Below are positions 1-7,983 of a stretch of DNA of 64,000 nucleotides, piece after piece (position 1 is the stretch's first letter; every line of letters starts with the position of its first letter). The DNA is from Rhodanobacter lindaniclasticus (GTDB lineage: Bacteria > Pseudomonadota > Gammaproteobacteria > Xanthomonadales > Rhodanobacteraceae), in assembly GCF_004799035.1 (NCBI RefSeq), contig NZ_MWIO01000029.1, positions 1-64,000 on the forward strand. Direction: 5' to 3'. Made by a program: the position numbers and the translations under genes. The notes under the pieces are model-generated. The model was not told the DNA's origin, did not search any database, and was given only the letters and a program-made list of their open reading frames with translations.

Positions 1-37
1 CCATATTGTCACTCGATGTGTATTATGTTGTTTTTTG

Positions 38-111
38 TGATAGCTCCGGCCCGACCATAAATAAATCCACATCTCTATTCGTCGGCAGCGTCAGAGGTGT
101 ATAGGAGGCAG
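38..111 (+). other. Probable residual Illumina Nextera adapter
   Basis: Bases 79-111 match the 33-nt Nextera Read-1 adapter at 30 of 33 positions; the three differences, at 96, 104 and 108, are all changes to G. The 8 bases before it (71-78) differ by one base from the i5 index S502. Further left, 38-70 looks like a degraded P5 primer, including TGATA at 38-42. Translated in reverse, the block gives the peptide ending LLYTSDAADE that is familiar from adapter-contaminated assemblies. This is a sequencing artefact, not biology. Bases 1-37 are of unknown origin and should be treated with the same suspicion. Confidence 0.9.
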
Positions 112-163
112 GCCTGACGGGGAGGGGAGGGGCAGGCCGGACGCAGGCCGCTGGCACAAGCAT

Positions 164-180
164 CCCGGGCGGAGCCCGGG
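164..180 (-). terminator. GC hairpin downstream of ahpC
   Basis: A perfect 7-bp inverted repeat (CCCGGGC, GGA loop, GCCCGGG) lies 44 bases beyond the ahpC stop codon. No T-run follows on the minus strand. It could be a 3' stabilising hairpin or a weak terminator. Confidence 0.3.
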
Positions 181-223
181 CGCGCCGTGGCGCCCGGGTC
201 CGTGACATCGTTGCAGCGATAAC

Positions 224-787
224 TCAGATCTTGCCGACCAGGTCCAGCGACGGCGCGAGGGTCTTCTCGCCTTCCTTCCACTTGGCCGGGCAGACCTCGT
301 TCGGATGGGCAGCGACGTACTGCGCGGCCTTGACCTTGCGCAGCAGCTCGGACGCGTCGCGGCCGATGCCGCCGGCGTTGATCTCGACGATCTGGATCTT
401 GCCCGCGGGGTCGATCACGAAGGTACCGCGATCGGCGATGCCGTCGGCCTCGATCAGCACGTCGAAGTTGCGCGAGAGCAGGTGGGTCGGGTCGCCGACC
501 ATGGTGTAGTTGATCTTCTTCACCGCATCGGAGGTGTCGTGCCACGCCTTGTGCGCGAAATGGGTGTCGGTGGAGACCGAGTAGATCTCGACGCCCAGCT
601 TCTGGAACTCGGCGTAGTTGTCGGCCAGGTCCTCGAGCTCGGTCGGGCAGACGAAGGTGAAGTCGGCCGGGTAGAAGAACACCACCGACCACTTGCCCTT
701 CAGGTCCGCTTCGCTGACTTCGATGAACTTGCCGGCCTTGAGGGCCTGGGCCTTGAACGGTTTCACTTCGGTATTGATCAGAGACAT
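224..787 (-). CDS. ahpC: Alkyl hydroperoxide reductase subunit C (peroxiredoxin)
   Basis: A 187-residue typical 2-Cys peroxiredoxin that reduces H2O2 and organic hydroperoxides in the cytoplasm. The peroxidatic cysteine is C47 in FTFVCP and the resolving cysteine is C166 in NEVCPAKW. The protein ends in LDLVGKI, as in E. coli AhpC, and its length is the same. The start at 787 (MSLINTEV) was chosen because it aligns with the family N-terminus; an upstream in-frame codon at 844 would add 19 unrelated residues. No ahpF is visible, and the partner could lie beyond the left edge. A candidate OxyR site and promoter lie just upstream at 823-888, consistent with peroxide induction. Confidence 0.96.
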   Translation of the reverse strand: MSLINTEVKPFKAQALKAGKFIEVSEADLKGKWSVVFFYPADFTFVCPTELEDLADNYAEFQKLGVEIYSVSTDTHFAHKAWHDTSDAVKKINYTMVGDPTHLLSRNFDVLIEADGIADRGTFVIDPAGKIQIVEINAGGIGRDASELLRKVKAAQYVAAHPNEVCPAKWKEGEKTLAPSLDLVGKI

Positions 788-822
788 CGTCGGCTTCCCG
801 TGGTGGTTGAAGAACAGTGGAG

Positions 823-888
823 ATGTTACGAGCCTGCACGCCATTAATCTAATTGATTGTTGGCATGGCTTCGATCGTCAATGGCTAT
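823..888 (-). promoter_or_regulatory. Candidate OxyR site and promoter for ahpC
   Basis: Read on the minus strand, four tetranucleotides ATAG, CGAT, ATGC and CAAT occur at 888-885, 877-874, 866-863 and 855-852. Each is separated by exactly 7 bases. This is the spacing of the OxyR consensus ATAG-N7-CTAT-N7-ATAG-N7-CTAT, with 12 of 16 bases matching. Immediately downstream are a poor -35 (TTAGAT, 852-847), an 18-bp spacer and a -10 (TAACAT, 828-823). That arrangement is usual for an OxyR-activated promoter. The assignment rests on spacing plus position in front of ahpC. Confidence 0.5.
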
Positions 889-952
889 CGAAGCCCAGGC
901 CGCAGGCGGCCGCGCCGGCGGCCGGCAGCGGGACAGTTTCCGAGAGCGTGCG

Positions 953-2266
953 TTACGGCGTCGCGAAGCGGTCGCGCAGCTGGTTGTCCACCACGGTGGC
1001 AGTGACGATGTCGCTGCCCACGTTCACCGTGGTACGCATCATGTCGAGCACGCGATCGACACCGATGACGATGCCGATGCCCTCCGGCGGGATGCCGAAC
1101 GTCGCCAGCAAGCCGGCGATCATCGGCAGCGAGCCGCCGGGGATGCCGGCCACCGCCACTGCGCTGAGCACCGACAGCAGCATCAGGATGGCCTGGTGGG
1201 TGATCGACAGCTCGACGCCGAACGCCTGTGCCACGAACAGCACCACGCAGCCTTCGAACAGGGCCGTGCCGCTCATGTTCATGGTTGCGCCCAGCGGCAG
1301 CACGAAGCCGGCGGTGCTGGGATTGAGCTTCAGCTCTTCCTGTGCCACCGCCAGCGAGGCGGGCAGGCAGGCGTTGCTGGAACTGGTCGAAAATGCGGTG
1401 ATCAGCAGGGCGCGGATCTGGCGGAAGTACGCCAACGGCGAACGCTTCGCCAGGAAGCGCAGCCACAGCGACATGGTGCCGAACAGGTGCAGTGCCAGCG
1501 CCACGCTGCAGCCTGCCACGAATACGGACAACGCCAGCAGTACATCGACGCCGACCTTGACGATCACGCTGTAGATCATCGCCGGCACCGCGTACGGCGC
1601 CAGTTGCAGGGCGAAGCCCACGATCTTCGTCATCAGGTCGGTGATGGTGTCCAGCGCCACCTGTACGCGCTTGCGCTCCTTCTCGCGCAACTGGGTGGCA
1701 GCGGCGCCGACCAGGATCGCGAACAGGATCAGCGGCAGCACGTCGCCGAGCGCGTCGCGACTGGGGCCGGCCACCGCACCGACCAGGTTGCGCGGCATGA
1801 ACATCTCCACCAGCGTGCCGAAACTCATGCGCGGCTGGGCCGCCTTGGTGTCGATCGTCTTCTGCGCGCTGCTGCCGTACTCCTGCATCAGCTGGGCGCG
1901 CGCCTGTTCGTCCAGGTGATGGCCTGGCCGCACGGTGTTCATCATCACCAGGCCAATCGCCACCGCGATCAGCATGTTGGCGAAGAACAGCATGAAGGTG
2001 CGCCCGGCCAGCGGGCCGAGTCGGTCCAACCGGCCCAGTTGCGCCACGCCGGAGGCCAGCGAGCTGAACACCAGCGGGATCACCACGAAGAACAGCATGC
2101 GCAGGAAGATCTGCCCGAACGGGTCGAACACGGCCGCGGAGATTTTCTGCATCAACGCCAGCGTGGGTGGATGCAACTGGCCAATGCCGAGTGTGATCAC
2201 GGCGGCGACCACGCCGATCACCAGGCCCCAGAGGATGCGTTTCGCGAGAGGAGTCGATGTGCTCAT
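953..2266 (-). CDS. Dicarboxylate/amino acid:cation symporter (SDF/DAACS family)
   Basis: A 437-residue multi-spanning inner-membrane protein of the glutamate/dicarboxylate:Na+ or H+ symporter family (GltP, DctA, SstT relatives). Hairpin-1 serine motif is SSSNACLP (295-302). The TM7 motif, normally NMDGT, reads NMSGT (330-334). The TM8 motif DxxRTxxNVxxD is intact (D408, R411, N415, D419), and R411 suggests an acidic amino acid or dicarboxylate substrate. The start at 2266 ([10 protein letters not shown]) places a short basic segment before TM1; the upstream in-frame extension is Pro/Arg-rich and overlaps the prpB promoter. It is divergent from prpB. The exact substrate is not determined. Confidence 0.9.
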   Translation of the reverse strand: MSTSTPLAKRILWGLVIGVVAAVITLGIGQLHPPTLALMQKISAAVFDPFGQIFLRMLFFVVIPLVFSSLASGVAQLGRLDRLGPLAGRTFMLFFANMLIAVAIGLVMMNTVRPGHHLDEQARAQLMQEYGSSAQKTIDTKAAQPRMSFGTLVEMFMPRNLVGAVAGPSRDALGDVLPLILFAILVGAAATQLREKERKRVQVALDTITDLMTKIVGFALQLAPYAVPAMIYSVIVKVGVDVLLALSVFVAGCSVALALHLFGTMSLWLRFLAKRSPLAYFRQIRALLITAFSTSSSNACLPASLAVAQEELKLNPSTAGFVLPLGATMNMSGTALFEGCVVLFVAQAFGVELSITHQAILMLLSVLSAVAVAGIPGGSLPMIAGLLATFGIPPEGIGIVIGVDRVLDMMRTTVNVGSDIVTATVVDNQLRDRFATP

Positions 2267-2391
2267 CGGACCGAATGTACGGGGCCGCGGCGGATTCGTC
2301 ACGCAAGAAATTGCGATCGGCTGCCAGCCCGGTGCCCGCGGCCGTGGCGGGGGTGCCGGAAGGTCCAATCCCGGCCGTTGTCGCAGTGGGC

Positions 2392-2397
2392 TAAAAT
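2392..2397 (+). promoter_or_regulatory. -10 box of prpB (GCTAAAATG context)
   Basis: TAAAAT lies 22 bases before the chosen prpB ATG. The surrounding 18 bases share 14 identities with the prpD promoter region at 6194-6211. Transcription from here would start near 2404. That rules out the in-frame ATG at 2396 and supports the start at 2420. Confidence 0.45.
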
Positions 2398-2419
2398 GAG
2401 CGTTTTCATGGGAGGCCAC

Positions 2420-3304
2420 ATGGCACAGTCAGCATCCCCGGGCGCCCGCTTTCGCGCCGCCGTTGCCACCGAGCAGCCGCTGCAGGTCATGGGTGCGATC
2501 ACGGCCTATGCCGGCCTGATGGCCAAACGCGTGGGCTACCAGGCGCTGTACCTGTCCGGGGGCGGGGTGGCCGCCAATTCGCTGGGCATGCCGGATCTGG
2601 GCATTTCCACGATGGAGGACGTGCTCACCGACGCCCGCCGCATCGTCGACGCCACCGGCCTGCCGTTGCTGGTCGACATCGATACGGGCTGGGGCGGGGC
2701 GTTCAACATCGGCCGCACGATCCGTTCGTTCCAGCGCGTGGGCGTGGCCGCGGTGCACATGGAAGACCAGGTCGGCCAGAAGCGTTGCGGCCACCGTCCC
2801 GGCAAGGAAGTGGTTCCGAAGGAGGAGATGGTCGATCGGGTGAAGGCTGCGGTCGACGCGCGCACCGATGCGGACTTCGTGATCATGGCGCGCACCGACG
2901 CAGCGGCCGTGGAAGGTATCGATTCCGCGATCGAGCGCGCGGTGGCCTACGTCGAGGCCGGCGCCGACATGATCTTCCCCGAGGCGATGAAGACGCTGGA
3001 CGACTACCGCAAGTTCAAGGCGGCGGTGAAGGTGCCGATCCTGGCCAACCTCACCGAGTTCGGCTCGACGCCGTTCTTCACCACCGACGAACTGCGCGAC
3101 GCCGGCGTGGACATCGCGCTGTATTGCTGCGGCGCGTACCGGGCGATGAACAAGGCGGCGCTCAACTTCTACGAGACCGTGCGCCGCGAAGGCACGCAGA
3201 AGAACATCATCGACACCTTGCAGACGCGCGAGGAGCTGTACGACTTCCTCGGCTATCACGCCTACGAGGACAAGCTGGACGAACTGTTCTCGGCAAAAAA
3301 GTGA
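2420..3304 (+). CDS. prpB: Methylisocitrate lyase
   Basis: A 294-residue enzyme of the isocitrate lyase/PEP mutase superfamily. It cleaves 2-methylisocitrate to pyruvate and succinate, the last step of the 2-methylcitrate cycle for propionyl-CoA. The active-site loop KRCGHRP with C123 and the metal-binding DID motif (86-88) are present. The protein aligns end to end with E. coli PrpB. GGAGG at 2411-2415 precedes the ATG at a rather short 4-nt spacing. It is the first gene of a rightward prpB-unknown-prpC unit. No prpR regulator is visible next to it. Confidence 0.96.
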   Translation: MAQSASPGARFRAAVATEQPLQVMGAITAYAGLMAKRVGYQALYLSGGGVAANSLGMPDLGISTMEDVLTDARRIVDATGLPLLVDIDTGWGGAFNIGRTIRSFQRVGVAAVHMEDQVGQKRCGHRPGKEVVPKEEMVDRVKAAVDARTDADFVIMARTDAAAVEGIDSAIERAVAYVEAGADMIFPEAMKTLDDYRKFKAAVKVPILANLTEFGSTPFFTTDELRDAGVDIALYCCGAYRAMNKAALNFYETVRREGTQKNIIDTLQTREELYDFLGYHAYEDKLDELFSAKK

Positions 3305-3315
3305 GTTTGGACTCC

Positions 3316-3900
3316 ATGTCGGATTCTCCGGAAAAGCCGGATGACGCAGTGACCGCTTTCGCGAAGCGAGGCGTTCGTTGGGACGCGGCCGCTGCGGTCA
3401 TCGCATCGCTGGTCGGTCTGCTGGCGCTGGTTGTCGCCGGCTACACCGCGTATATCCAGCGTCAGCAGGCGAGCGCACAGGTCTGGCCCTATTTGATGAT
3501 GGCCAGCAGTGACATGTCGACCGAGTACATGTGGTTGAACAAGGGCGTCGGCCCCGCGCAGGTGGAAAGCGTGGAGGTATTCGTGGGAGGCAAACTGCAG
3601 AAAGACTGGCGCGCCGTGTTTCGTTCCCTTCAACTGGAGAATCTCGGTTATGGGCAGAGCACATTGAACGGCAATGTCCTGTCGGCCGGCGAGAAGGTCG
3701 CGTGGTTGATATTCGACAAGCGCGACGATTTTCTTGCCTTCCGCTCGGCTGCCAAGCGAGCGAAGTTCGGCGTCAGATTGTGCTATTGCTCGACGCTGGG
3801 CGACTGCTGGATCAACGATTCGACCAACGGCGACTGGAACGATCGCCACGCGATGGCGAAATGCCCCGTCGTGGCAGAATCGAGCCAGTTTGGGGACTGA
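3316..3900 (+). CDS. Hypothetical single-span membrane protein between prpB and prpC
   Basis: A 194-residue protein of unknown function. Its N-terminus is cytosolic and charged, followed by one hydrophobic segment (about residues 22-44) and then an AQVWPYL motif. The remaining ~145 residues are soluble and probably periplasmic, with a cysteine-rich stretch near the end (LCYCSTLGDCW). A similar layout, one TM followed by QASAQVWP, is known in uncharacterised xanthomonad proteins. It starts 11 bases after prpB. A GTG at 3301 overlapping the prpB stop is an alternative start that would add 5 residues. Its position suggests co-transcription with prpB and prpC, but nothing in the sequence links it to propionate chemistry. 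Confidence 0.75.
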   Translation: MSDSPEKPDDAVTAFAKRGVRWDAAAAVIASLVGLLALVVAGYTAYIQRQQASAQVWPYLMMASSDMSTEYMWLNKGVGPAQVESVEVFVGGKLQKDWRAVFRSLQLENLGYGQSTLNGNVLSAGEKVAWLIFDKRDDFLAFRSAAKRAKFGVRLCYCSTLGDCWINDSTNGDWNDRHAMAKCPVVAESSQFGD

Positions 3901-3961
3901 CATCACGCAGCCGCCGATTGCCGGCGGGTGCACCCGAGAACCAGATCGAAAGGAGTGAAGC

Positions 3962-5116
3962 ATGGGCAACAACACAGAGCAGGTTCTCCCCAAGGCCAAG
4001 AAATCCGTCGCCCTGTCCGGCGTGGCCGCGGGCAACACCGCGCTGTGCACGGTCGGCCGCAGCGGCAACGACCTGCATTACCGCGGCTATGACATCCATG
4101 ACCTGGCCGCCAAGGGCTGCTTCGAGGAAGTCGCCTACCTGCTGGTGCACGGCGTGCTGCCGAACTGGACCGAGCTGCAGAACTACAAGGCCAAGCTGAA
4201 GCGCCTGCGCGGCCTGCCGGCACCGGTCAAGGCCGCGATGGAGCTGCTTCCTGCCTCCACCCATCCGATGGACGTGCTGCGCACCGGCTGCTCGGTGCTC
4301 GGCACCGTGCTGCCGGAGAAGGACGACCACAATGTCACCGGCGCGCGCGACATCGCCGATCGCCTGATGGCCAGCTTCGGCTCGATGCTGCTGTACTGGT
4401 ATCACTTCAGCCACAACGGCAAGCGCATCGAGACCGAGACCGACGACGACTCGATCGCCGCGCACTTCCTGCACCTGCTGCACGGCAGGAAGCCGAGCGA
4501 GCTGCACGCGCAGGCGCTGGACAAGTCGCTGGTGCTGTACGCCGAGCATGAGTTCAATGCCTCGACCTTCGCCGCCCGCGTCATTGCCGGCACCGGCTCG
4601 GACATCTACTCGGCGATCACCGGCGCCATCGGTGCGCTGCGCGGCCCCAAGCATGGTGGCGCCAACGAGGTGGCGATGGAGATCATCGCGCGCTACCGCA
4701 ATGCCGACGATGCGGAGGCCGACATCCGCGCCCGCGTCGAGAAGAAGGAAATCATCATCGGCTTCGGCCATCCGGTCTACACGGTGTCCGATCCGCGCAA
4801 CGAGATCATCAAGGAGATCTCGCGCAAGCTGTGCACCGATGGCGGCAACCCGACCCTGTTCGACGTCTCCGAACGCATCGAAAAGGTGATGGGCGAGCTG
4901 AAGAAGATGTTCCCCAACCTCGACTGGTTCTCCGCCAGCACCTACCACATGATGGGCGTGCCCACCGCGATGTTCACACCGCTGTTCGTGATCGCGCGCA
5001 CCGCCGGCTGGAGCGCGCACGTGATCGAACAGCGCCAGGACGGCAAGATCATCCGCCCCAGCGCCAACTACACCGGGCCGGAAGACCTGGCCTACGTGCC
5101 GATCGACAAGCGTTAG
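3962..5116 (+). CDS. prpC: 2-methylcitrate synthase
   Basis: A 384-residue citrate-synthase-fold enzyme that condenses propionyl-CoA with oxaloacetate to 2-methylcitrate. Catalytic and binding histidines are visible: H196 (EHEFNAST), H231 (GPKHGGAN) and H270 (GFGHPVY). The length and the N-terminal [17 protein letters not shown] pattern fit PrpC rather than the longer hexameric GltA. AAGGAG at 3950-3955 gives a good ribosome site before the ATG. It lies 61 bases after the hypothetical membrane protein, in the same direction as prpB. A large inverted repeat begins at its stop codon. Confidence 0.95.
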   Translation: MGNNTEQVLPKAKKSVALSGVAAGNTALCTVGRSGNDLHYRGYDIHDLAAKGCFEEVAYLLVHGVLPNWTELQNYKAKLKRLRGLPAPVKAAMELLPASTHPMDVLRTGCSVLGTVLPEKDDHNVTGARDIADRLMASFGSMLLYWYHFSHNGKRIETETDDDSIAAHFLHLLHGRKPSELHAQALDKSLVLYAEHEFNASTFAARVIAGTGSDIYSAITGAIGALRGPKHGGANEVAMEIIARYRNADDAEADIRARVEKKEIIIGFGHPVYTVSDPRNEIIKEISRKLCTDGGNPTLFDVSERIEKVMGELKKMFPNLDWFSASTYHMMGVPTAMFTPLFVIARTAGWSAHVIEQRQDGKIIRPSANYTGPEDLAYVPIDKR

Positions 5117-5171
5117 AAAGCACGGGCAAGGTGGCGGGGAGCCAACCGGTTCCCGCCTGCCTTGCGCTTTC
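5116..5171 (+). terminator. Long inverted repeat after prpC
   Basis: Bases 5116-5171 fold into a long, nearly perfect stem: GAAAGC, GGCAAGG and GGCGGG pair with CCCGCC, GCCTTGC and GCTTTC. There is no U-tract. It sits between the convergent prpC and terC genes, so a termination or 3'-end-protecting role is likely. Confidence 0.45.
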
Positions 5172-5191
5172 GGTGTGGTTTACAGGACTTG

Positions 5192-5219
5192 CCGTCGACC
5201 TGACGCAACAGGTCGACGG
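5192..5219. repeat. Perfect 11-bp hairpin between prpC and terC
   Basis: CCGTCGACCTG at 5192-5202 and its exact complement at 5209-5219 flank a 6-base loop. Together with the stem at 5116-5171 it makes a two-hairpin convergent intergenic region. No U-run is seen on either strand. Confidence 0.45.
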
Positions 5220-5266
5220 GCTGGCACTCCAGTGCCGTGCAGAGAAGGCTCCTGGCGAGGCCGCAC

Positions 5267-5956
5267 TTACGCGCCGGCTTGCCGCAGTCGCTTCCTGCGG
5301 CGCTGCACCAGCCAGCCGCCACCGCAAATGACCAGGATGGCCAGGACGTCGAGGCCGTATGCGGCCCAGGCGTGGGCGTCGAACCATCCGCTGAGCAACT
5401 GGTCGTGGGCGATCATGCGGCCGGCGGTGATCGCAATCGCGGCTGCGCCGATGTACATGATGATCGGGAAGCGGTCGATCAGCTTGAGGATCAGGGTCGA
5501 CCCCCATACCACCAGCGGCACGCTGACCAGCAGGCCGATGATGACCAGGCCCAGGTGACCCTTGGAGGCGCCCGCGATCGCCAGCACGTTGTCCAGCCCC
5601 ATCAGCGCATCGGCGACGATGATCGTGCGCAATGCGCCCCAGAACGTCTTGCCGACCTTGATGTCCGGGCCGTCGTCGTCGCCGTGGTTCAGCAGTTGCC
5701 AGGCAATCGGCAGCAACAGCAGGCCACCGGCAAGCATCAGGCCGGGCAGCTTGAGCAGGAACACCACGATGGCGGTAAGCGCGAAGCGCACGGCCACGGC
5801 GCCGAACGTGCCCCAGAACACCGCCTTCTTCTGCAGATGCTTCGGCAGTCGGCTGGCGGCCATGGCAATGACGATGGCGTTGTCGCCGGCCAGCACGAGG
5901 TCGAGCAGGATGATGGTGAGCAGGCCGGAGAGAAAATCGGGAGCAACGAGGGTCAT
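5267..5956 (-). CDS. TerC-family integral membrane protein (probable Mn2+ exporter)
   Basis: A 229-residue protein with about seven hydrophobic segments. It carries the two acidic TerC motifs, DLVLAGDNAIVIAM near the N-terminus and ADALMGLDNVLAIAGA mid-protein. TerC relatives such as Alx and MeeF/YkoY take part in Mn2+ export or metalation of secreted proteins. The manganese riboswitch at 6019-6131 on the same strand makes manganese the likely substrate. The start at 5956 was chosen because GGAA lies 6 bases upstream; ATG at 5968 is an alternative. It is convergent with prpC, inserted between prpC and prpD. Confidence 0.88.
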   Translation of the reverse strand: MTLVAPDFLSGLLTIILLDLVLAGDNAIVIAMAASRLPKHLQKKAVFWGTFGAVAVRFALTAIVVFLLKLPGLMLAGGLLLLPIAWQLLNHGDDDGPDIKVGKTFWGALRTIIVADALMGLDNVLAIAGASKGHLGLVIIGLLVSVPLVVWGSTLILKLIDRFPIIMYIGAAAIAITAGRMIAHDQLLSGWFDAHAWAAYGLDVLAILVICGGGWLVQRRRKRLRQAGA

Positions 5957-6018
5957 CGGGGGTTCCATGCGCGTCGAACAATGCGGCAGCCATGGACGCG
6001 CGCGGCCCATGTCCGCCA

Positions 6019-6131
6019 CAAAAGTCTTGTTCGCAGGATGACTGCCGGACGACCGGAGCGATTGCTCGCTCGTGCTGACGATCGTCGCACCGCGGAAACA
6101 GGGCTTGCCGCGGGAACTACTCCCTCTTGGG
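6019..6131 (-). promoter_or_regulatory. yybP-ykoY manganese riboswitch upstream of terC
   Basis: The minus-strand leader of the TerC gene carries the conserved elements in order. CAAGAG followed by GGGAGUAG is at 6129-6116. A P2 stem has CCGCGG arms. Then come CGAUCGUCA, a GAGCGA-GCAA-UCGCUC hairpin, a small GCAG/CUGC hairpin, and AACAAGACUUUUG ending at 6019. P1 forms between CAAGAG (6129-6124) and CUUUUG (6024-6019). This matches the yybP-ykoY motif, where Mn2+ bridges the GGGAGUAG and CGUCA loops. The 60-odd bases between the element and the ATG can form a further stem that might mask the ribosome site. Recognised by eye, without a covariance search. Confidence 0.82.
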
Positions 6132-6194
6132 CTGGCGGCGATTGTCGCGGCGCGCGCGCTCCGCGGTCAAGCAACGCGTTCGATGCCAGTCAGC

Positions 6195-6200
6195 TAAAAT
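6195..6200 (+). promoter_or_regulatory. -10 box of prpD (GCTAAAATG context)
   Basis: TAAAAT in the context GCTAAAATGGCGATTTTC, 31 bases before the prpD ATG. It is nearly the same as the context in front of prpB, suggesting the two separated transcription units use a common promoter type. Confidence 0.45.
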
Positions 6201-6230
6201 GGCGATTTTCCCTCGCCACGAGATCCCGCC

Positions 6231-7682
6231 ATGAGTGCGCATGACATCCGTTCCGCCGTCCGTCCCGATCCCGACCAGCCGCTGATCGACATCGCCGATT
6301 ACGTAGTCGATTACCGGATCGATTCGAAGGAGGCCTACGACACCGCGCGCTACATGCTGCTGGACTCGCTCGCCACCGCCATGATGGCGATGAAGTTCCC
6401 CGAGTGCGTGAAGCACCTCGGTCCGCTGGTGCCGGGCGCCACGCTGCCGGGTGGCGCACGCGTGCCGGGCACCAGCCATGAGCTGGATCCGGTGCAGGCG
6501 GCGTTCGCGATCGGCACGCAGATCCGCTGGCTGGATTTCAACGACACCTGGCTGGCAGCCGAGTGGGGCCATCCGTCGGACAACCTCGGCAGCATCCTGG
6601 CCGTCGGCGACTACCTCGGCCGCAAGGCGGAGCGGGAGGGCGGCCAGCCGCTGACCGTGCGCGACGCGCTCGGCTACGCGATCAAGGCGCACGAGATCCA
6701 GGGCTGCTACGCGCTGCTGAACAGCTTCAACCGGGTCGGCCAGGACCACGTGATCCTGGTGCGGCTGGCCTCCACCGCGGTGACCACCGCGATGCTCGGC
6801 GGCAACAAGGAGCAGATCACCACCGCCGTGTCGCACAGCTGGATCGACAACGGCGCGCTGCGCACCTACCGCCACGCGCCGAACACCGGGCCGCGCAAGA
6901 GCTGGGCCGCCGGCGATGCGTGCCGCCGTGCGGTGACCCATGCGATCAATGCGGTGTATCGCGGCGTGGTCGGTTACCCGTCGGCGCTGTCGGCGAAGAC
7001 CTGGGGGTTCTACGACGTGGCGTTCGGCGGCAAGCCGTTCGAGTTCGAGCGCCCGTTCGGCAGCTACGTGATGGAGAACGTGCTGTTCAAGATCAGCTAT
7101 CCGGCCGAGTTCCACGCGCAGACTGCAGTGGAATGCGCCATGCAGCTGCATGGGGCGGTGGCCGGCAAGCTCGACCAGATCGAGAAGGTCGTCATCGAGA
7201 CGCAGGAAGCGGGTTGCCGCATCATCGACAAGACCGGTCCGCTGGCGAACTACGCCGACCGCGATCACTGCATCCAGTACATGGTTGCCGTACCGCTGAT
7301 CTTCGGTCGCCTGGTGGCCAGCGACTACAACGATGATGTCGCCGCCGACCCGCGCATCGACGCGCTGCGCGACAAGATGACCGTGGTGGAAAATACGCAG
7401 TTCACCCGCGATTATTTCGATCCGGCCAAGCGCTATATCGGCAATTCCGTGCAGGTGTTCTTCAAGGACGGCAGCAGTACGGAGAAAGTGTCCATCGATT
7501 ATCCGATCGGCCACCGCAAGCGCCGGGCCGAGGGAATTCCGGTACTCCTGCAAAAGTTCGAGGCGGCCATGCGCGAGCAACTGCCGGCGCATCGGGTCAA
7601 GGCAATCATGGACGCCACGCGCGATCCGGCCCGGCTGGACGCCATGCCGCTGCACCAGTTCCTCGGTCTCTTCACATTGTAG
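6231..7682 (+). CDS. prpD: 2-methylcitrate dehydratase (MmgE/PrpD family)
   Basis: A 483-residue protein aligning over its full length with E. coli PrpD, which dehydrates 2-methylcitrate to 2-methyl-cis-aconitate. Conserved blocks include WLDFNDTWLAAEWGHPSDN, KAHEIQGC, TYRHAPNTG-RKSWAAGDA, PAEFHSQTAVE-like FHAQTAVE and DRDHCIQYMVA. It has its own promoter and is separated from prpBC by the leftward TerC gene. No acnD or prpF is seen, so cytosolic aconitase presumably hydrates the intermediate. The ribosome site is weak (GAG about 10 bases upstream of the ATG). Confidence 0.96.
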   Translation: MSAHDIRSAVRPDPDQPLIDIADYVVDYRIDSKEAYDTARYMLLDSLATAMMAMKFPECVKHLGPLVPGATLPGGARVPGTSHELDPVQAAFAIGTQIRWLDFNDTWLAAEWGHPSDNLGSILAVGDYLGRKAEREGGQPLTVRDALGYAIKAHEIQGCYALLNSFNRVGQDHVILVRLASTAVTTAMLGGNKEQITTAVSHSWIDNGALRTYRHAPNTGPRKSWAAGDACRRAVTHAINAVYRGVVGYPSALSAKTWGFYDVAFGGKPFEFERPFGSYVMENVLFKISYPAEFHAQTAVECAMQLHGAVAGKLDQIEKVVIETQEAGCRIIDKTGPLANYADRDHCIQYMVAVPLIFGRLVASDYNDDVAADPRIDALRDKMTVVENTQFTRDYFDPAKRYIGNSVQVFFKDGSSTEKVSIDYPIGHRKRRAEGIPVLLQKFEAAMREQLPAHRVKAIMDATRDPARLDAMPLHQFLGLFTL

Positions 7683-7983
7683 GCACGGCCGACATGGAAG
7701 ATTCCTTCCGGCCGGAGATGAACCAGGCCCGGCGGCGAGAAGGTTTGTGCAGTCTGGCCGCTTGGTGAAGGGGGCAGTCCGGTACGCTCACTTACCTGAA
7801 TGATTTTGCACCGAATGGCTGCAAAAGCGTGTGCGACAGGATTGGCTGCTTAACGTTTTTGCTACAATGCGTGCCGCTTGTCACAGACAAGTCAAGCGCG
7901 GGCCGCCAGGCCTTTGATTCTGACGTGCGACTTTCGGGTATGGGTCGAACGGACTCAAATTTTAATAATCGAGGAGACACCTG
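7683..7983 (+). promoter_or_regulatory. Intergenic region with promoter of the OmpA-family gene
   Basis: A 301-base gap without a gene. A clear -10 (TACAAT, 7863-7868, in context GCTACAATGC) has a weaker upstream TTGGCT (7842-7847) at a 15-bp spacing. The remaining ~110-base leader ends in GAGGAGACACCTG before the ATG. The leader suggests room for small-RNA control of the porin mRNA, common for OmpA messages, but no specific site is recognisable. Confidence 0.55.

Noticed and set aside
7683-7983. tRNA or riboswitch in the OmpA leader gap
   Set aside because: No TPsiC-like or known aptamer core was found; only promoter and ribosome site are supportable.
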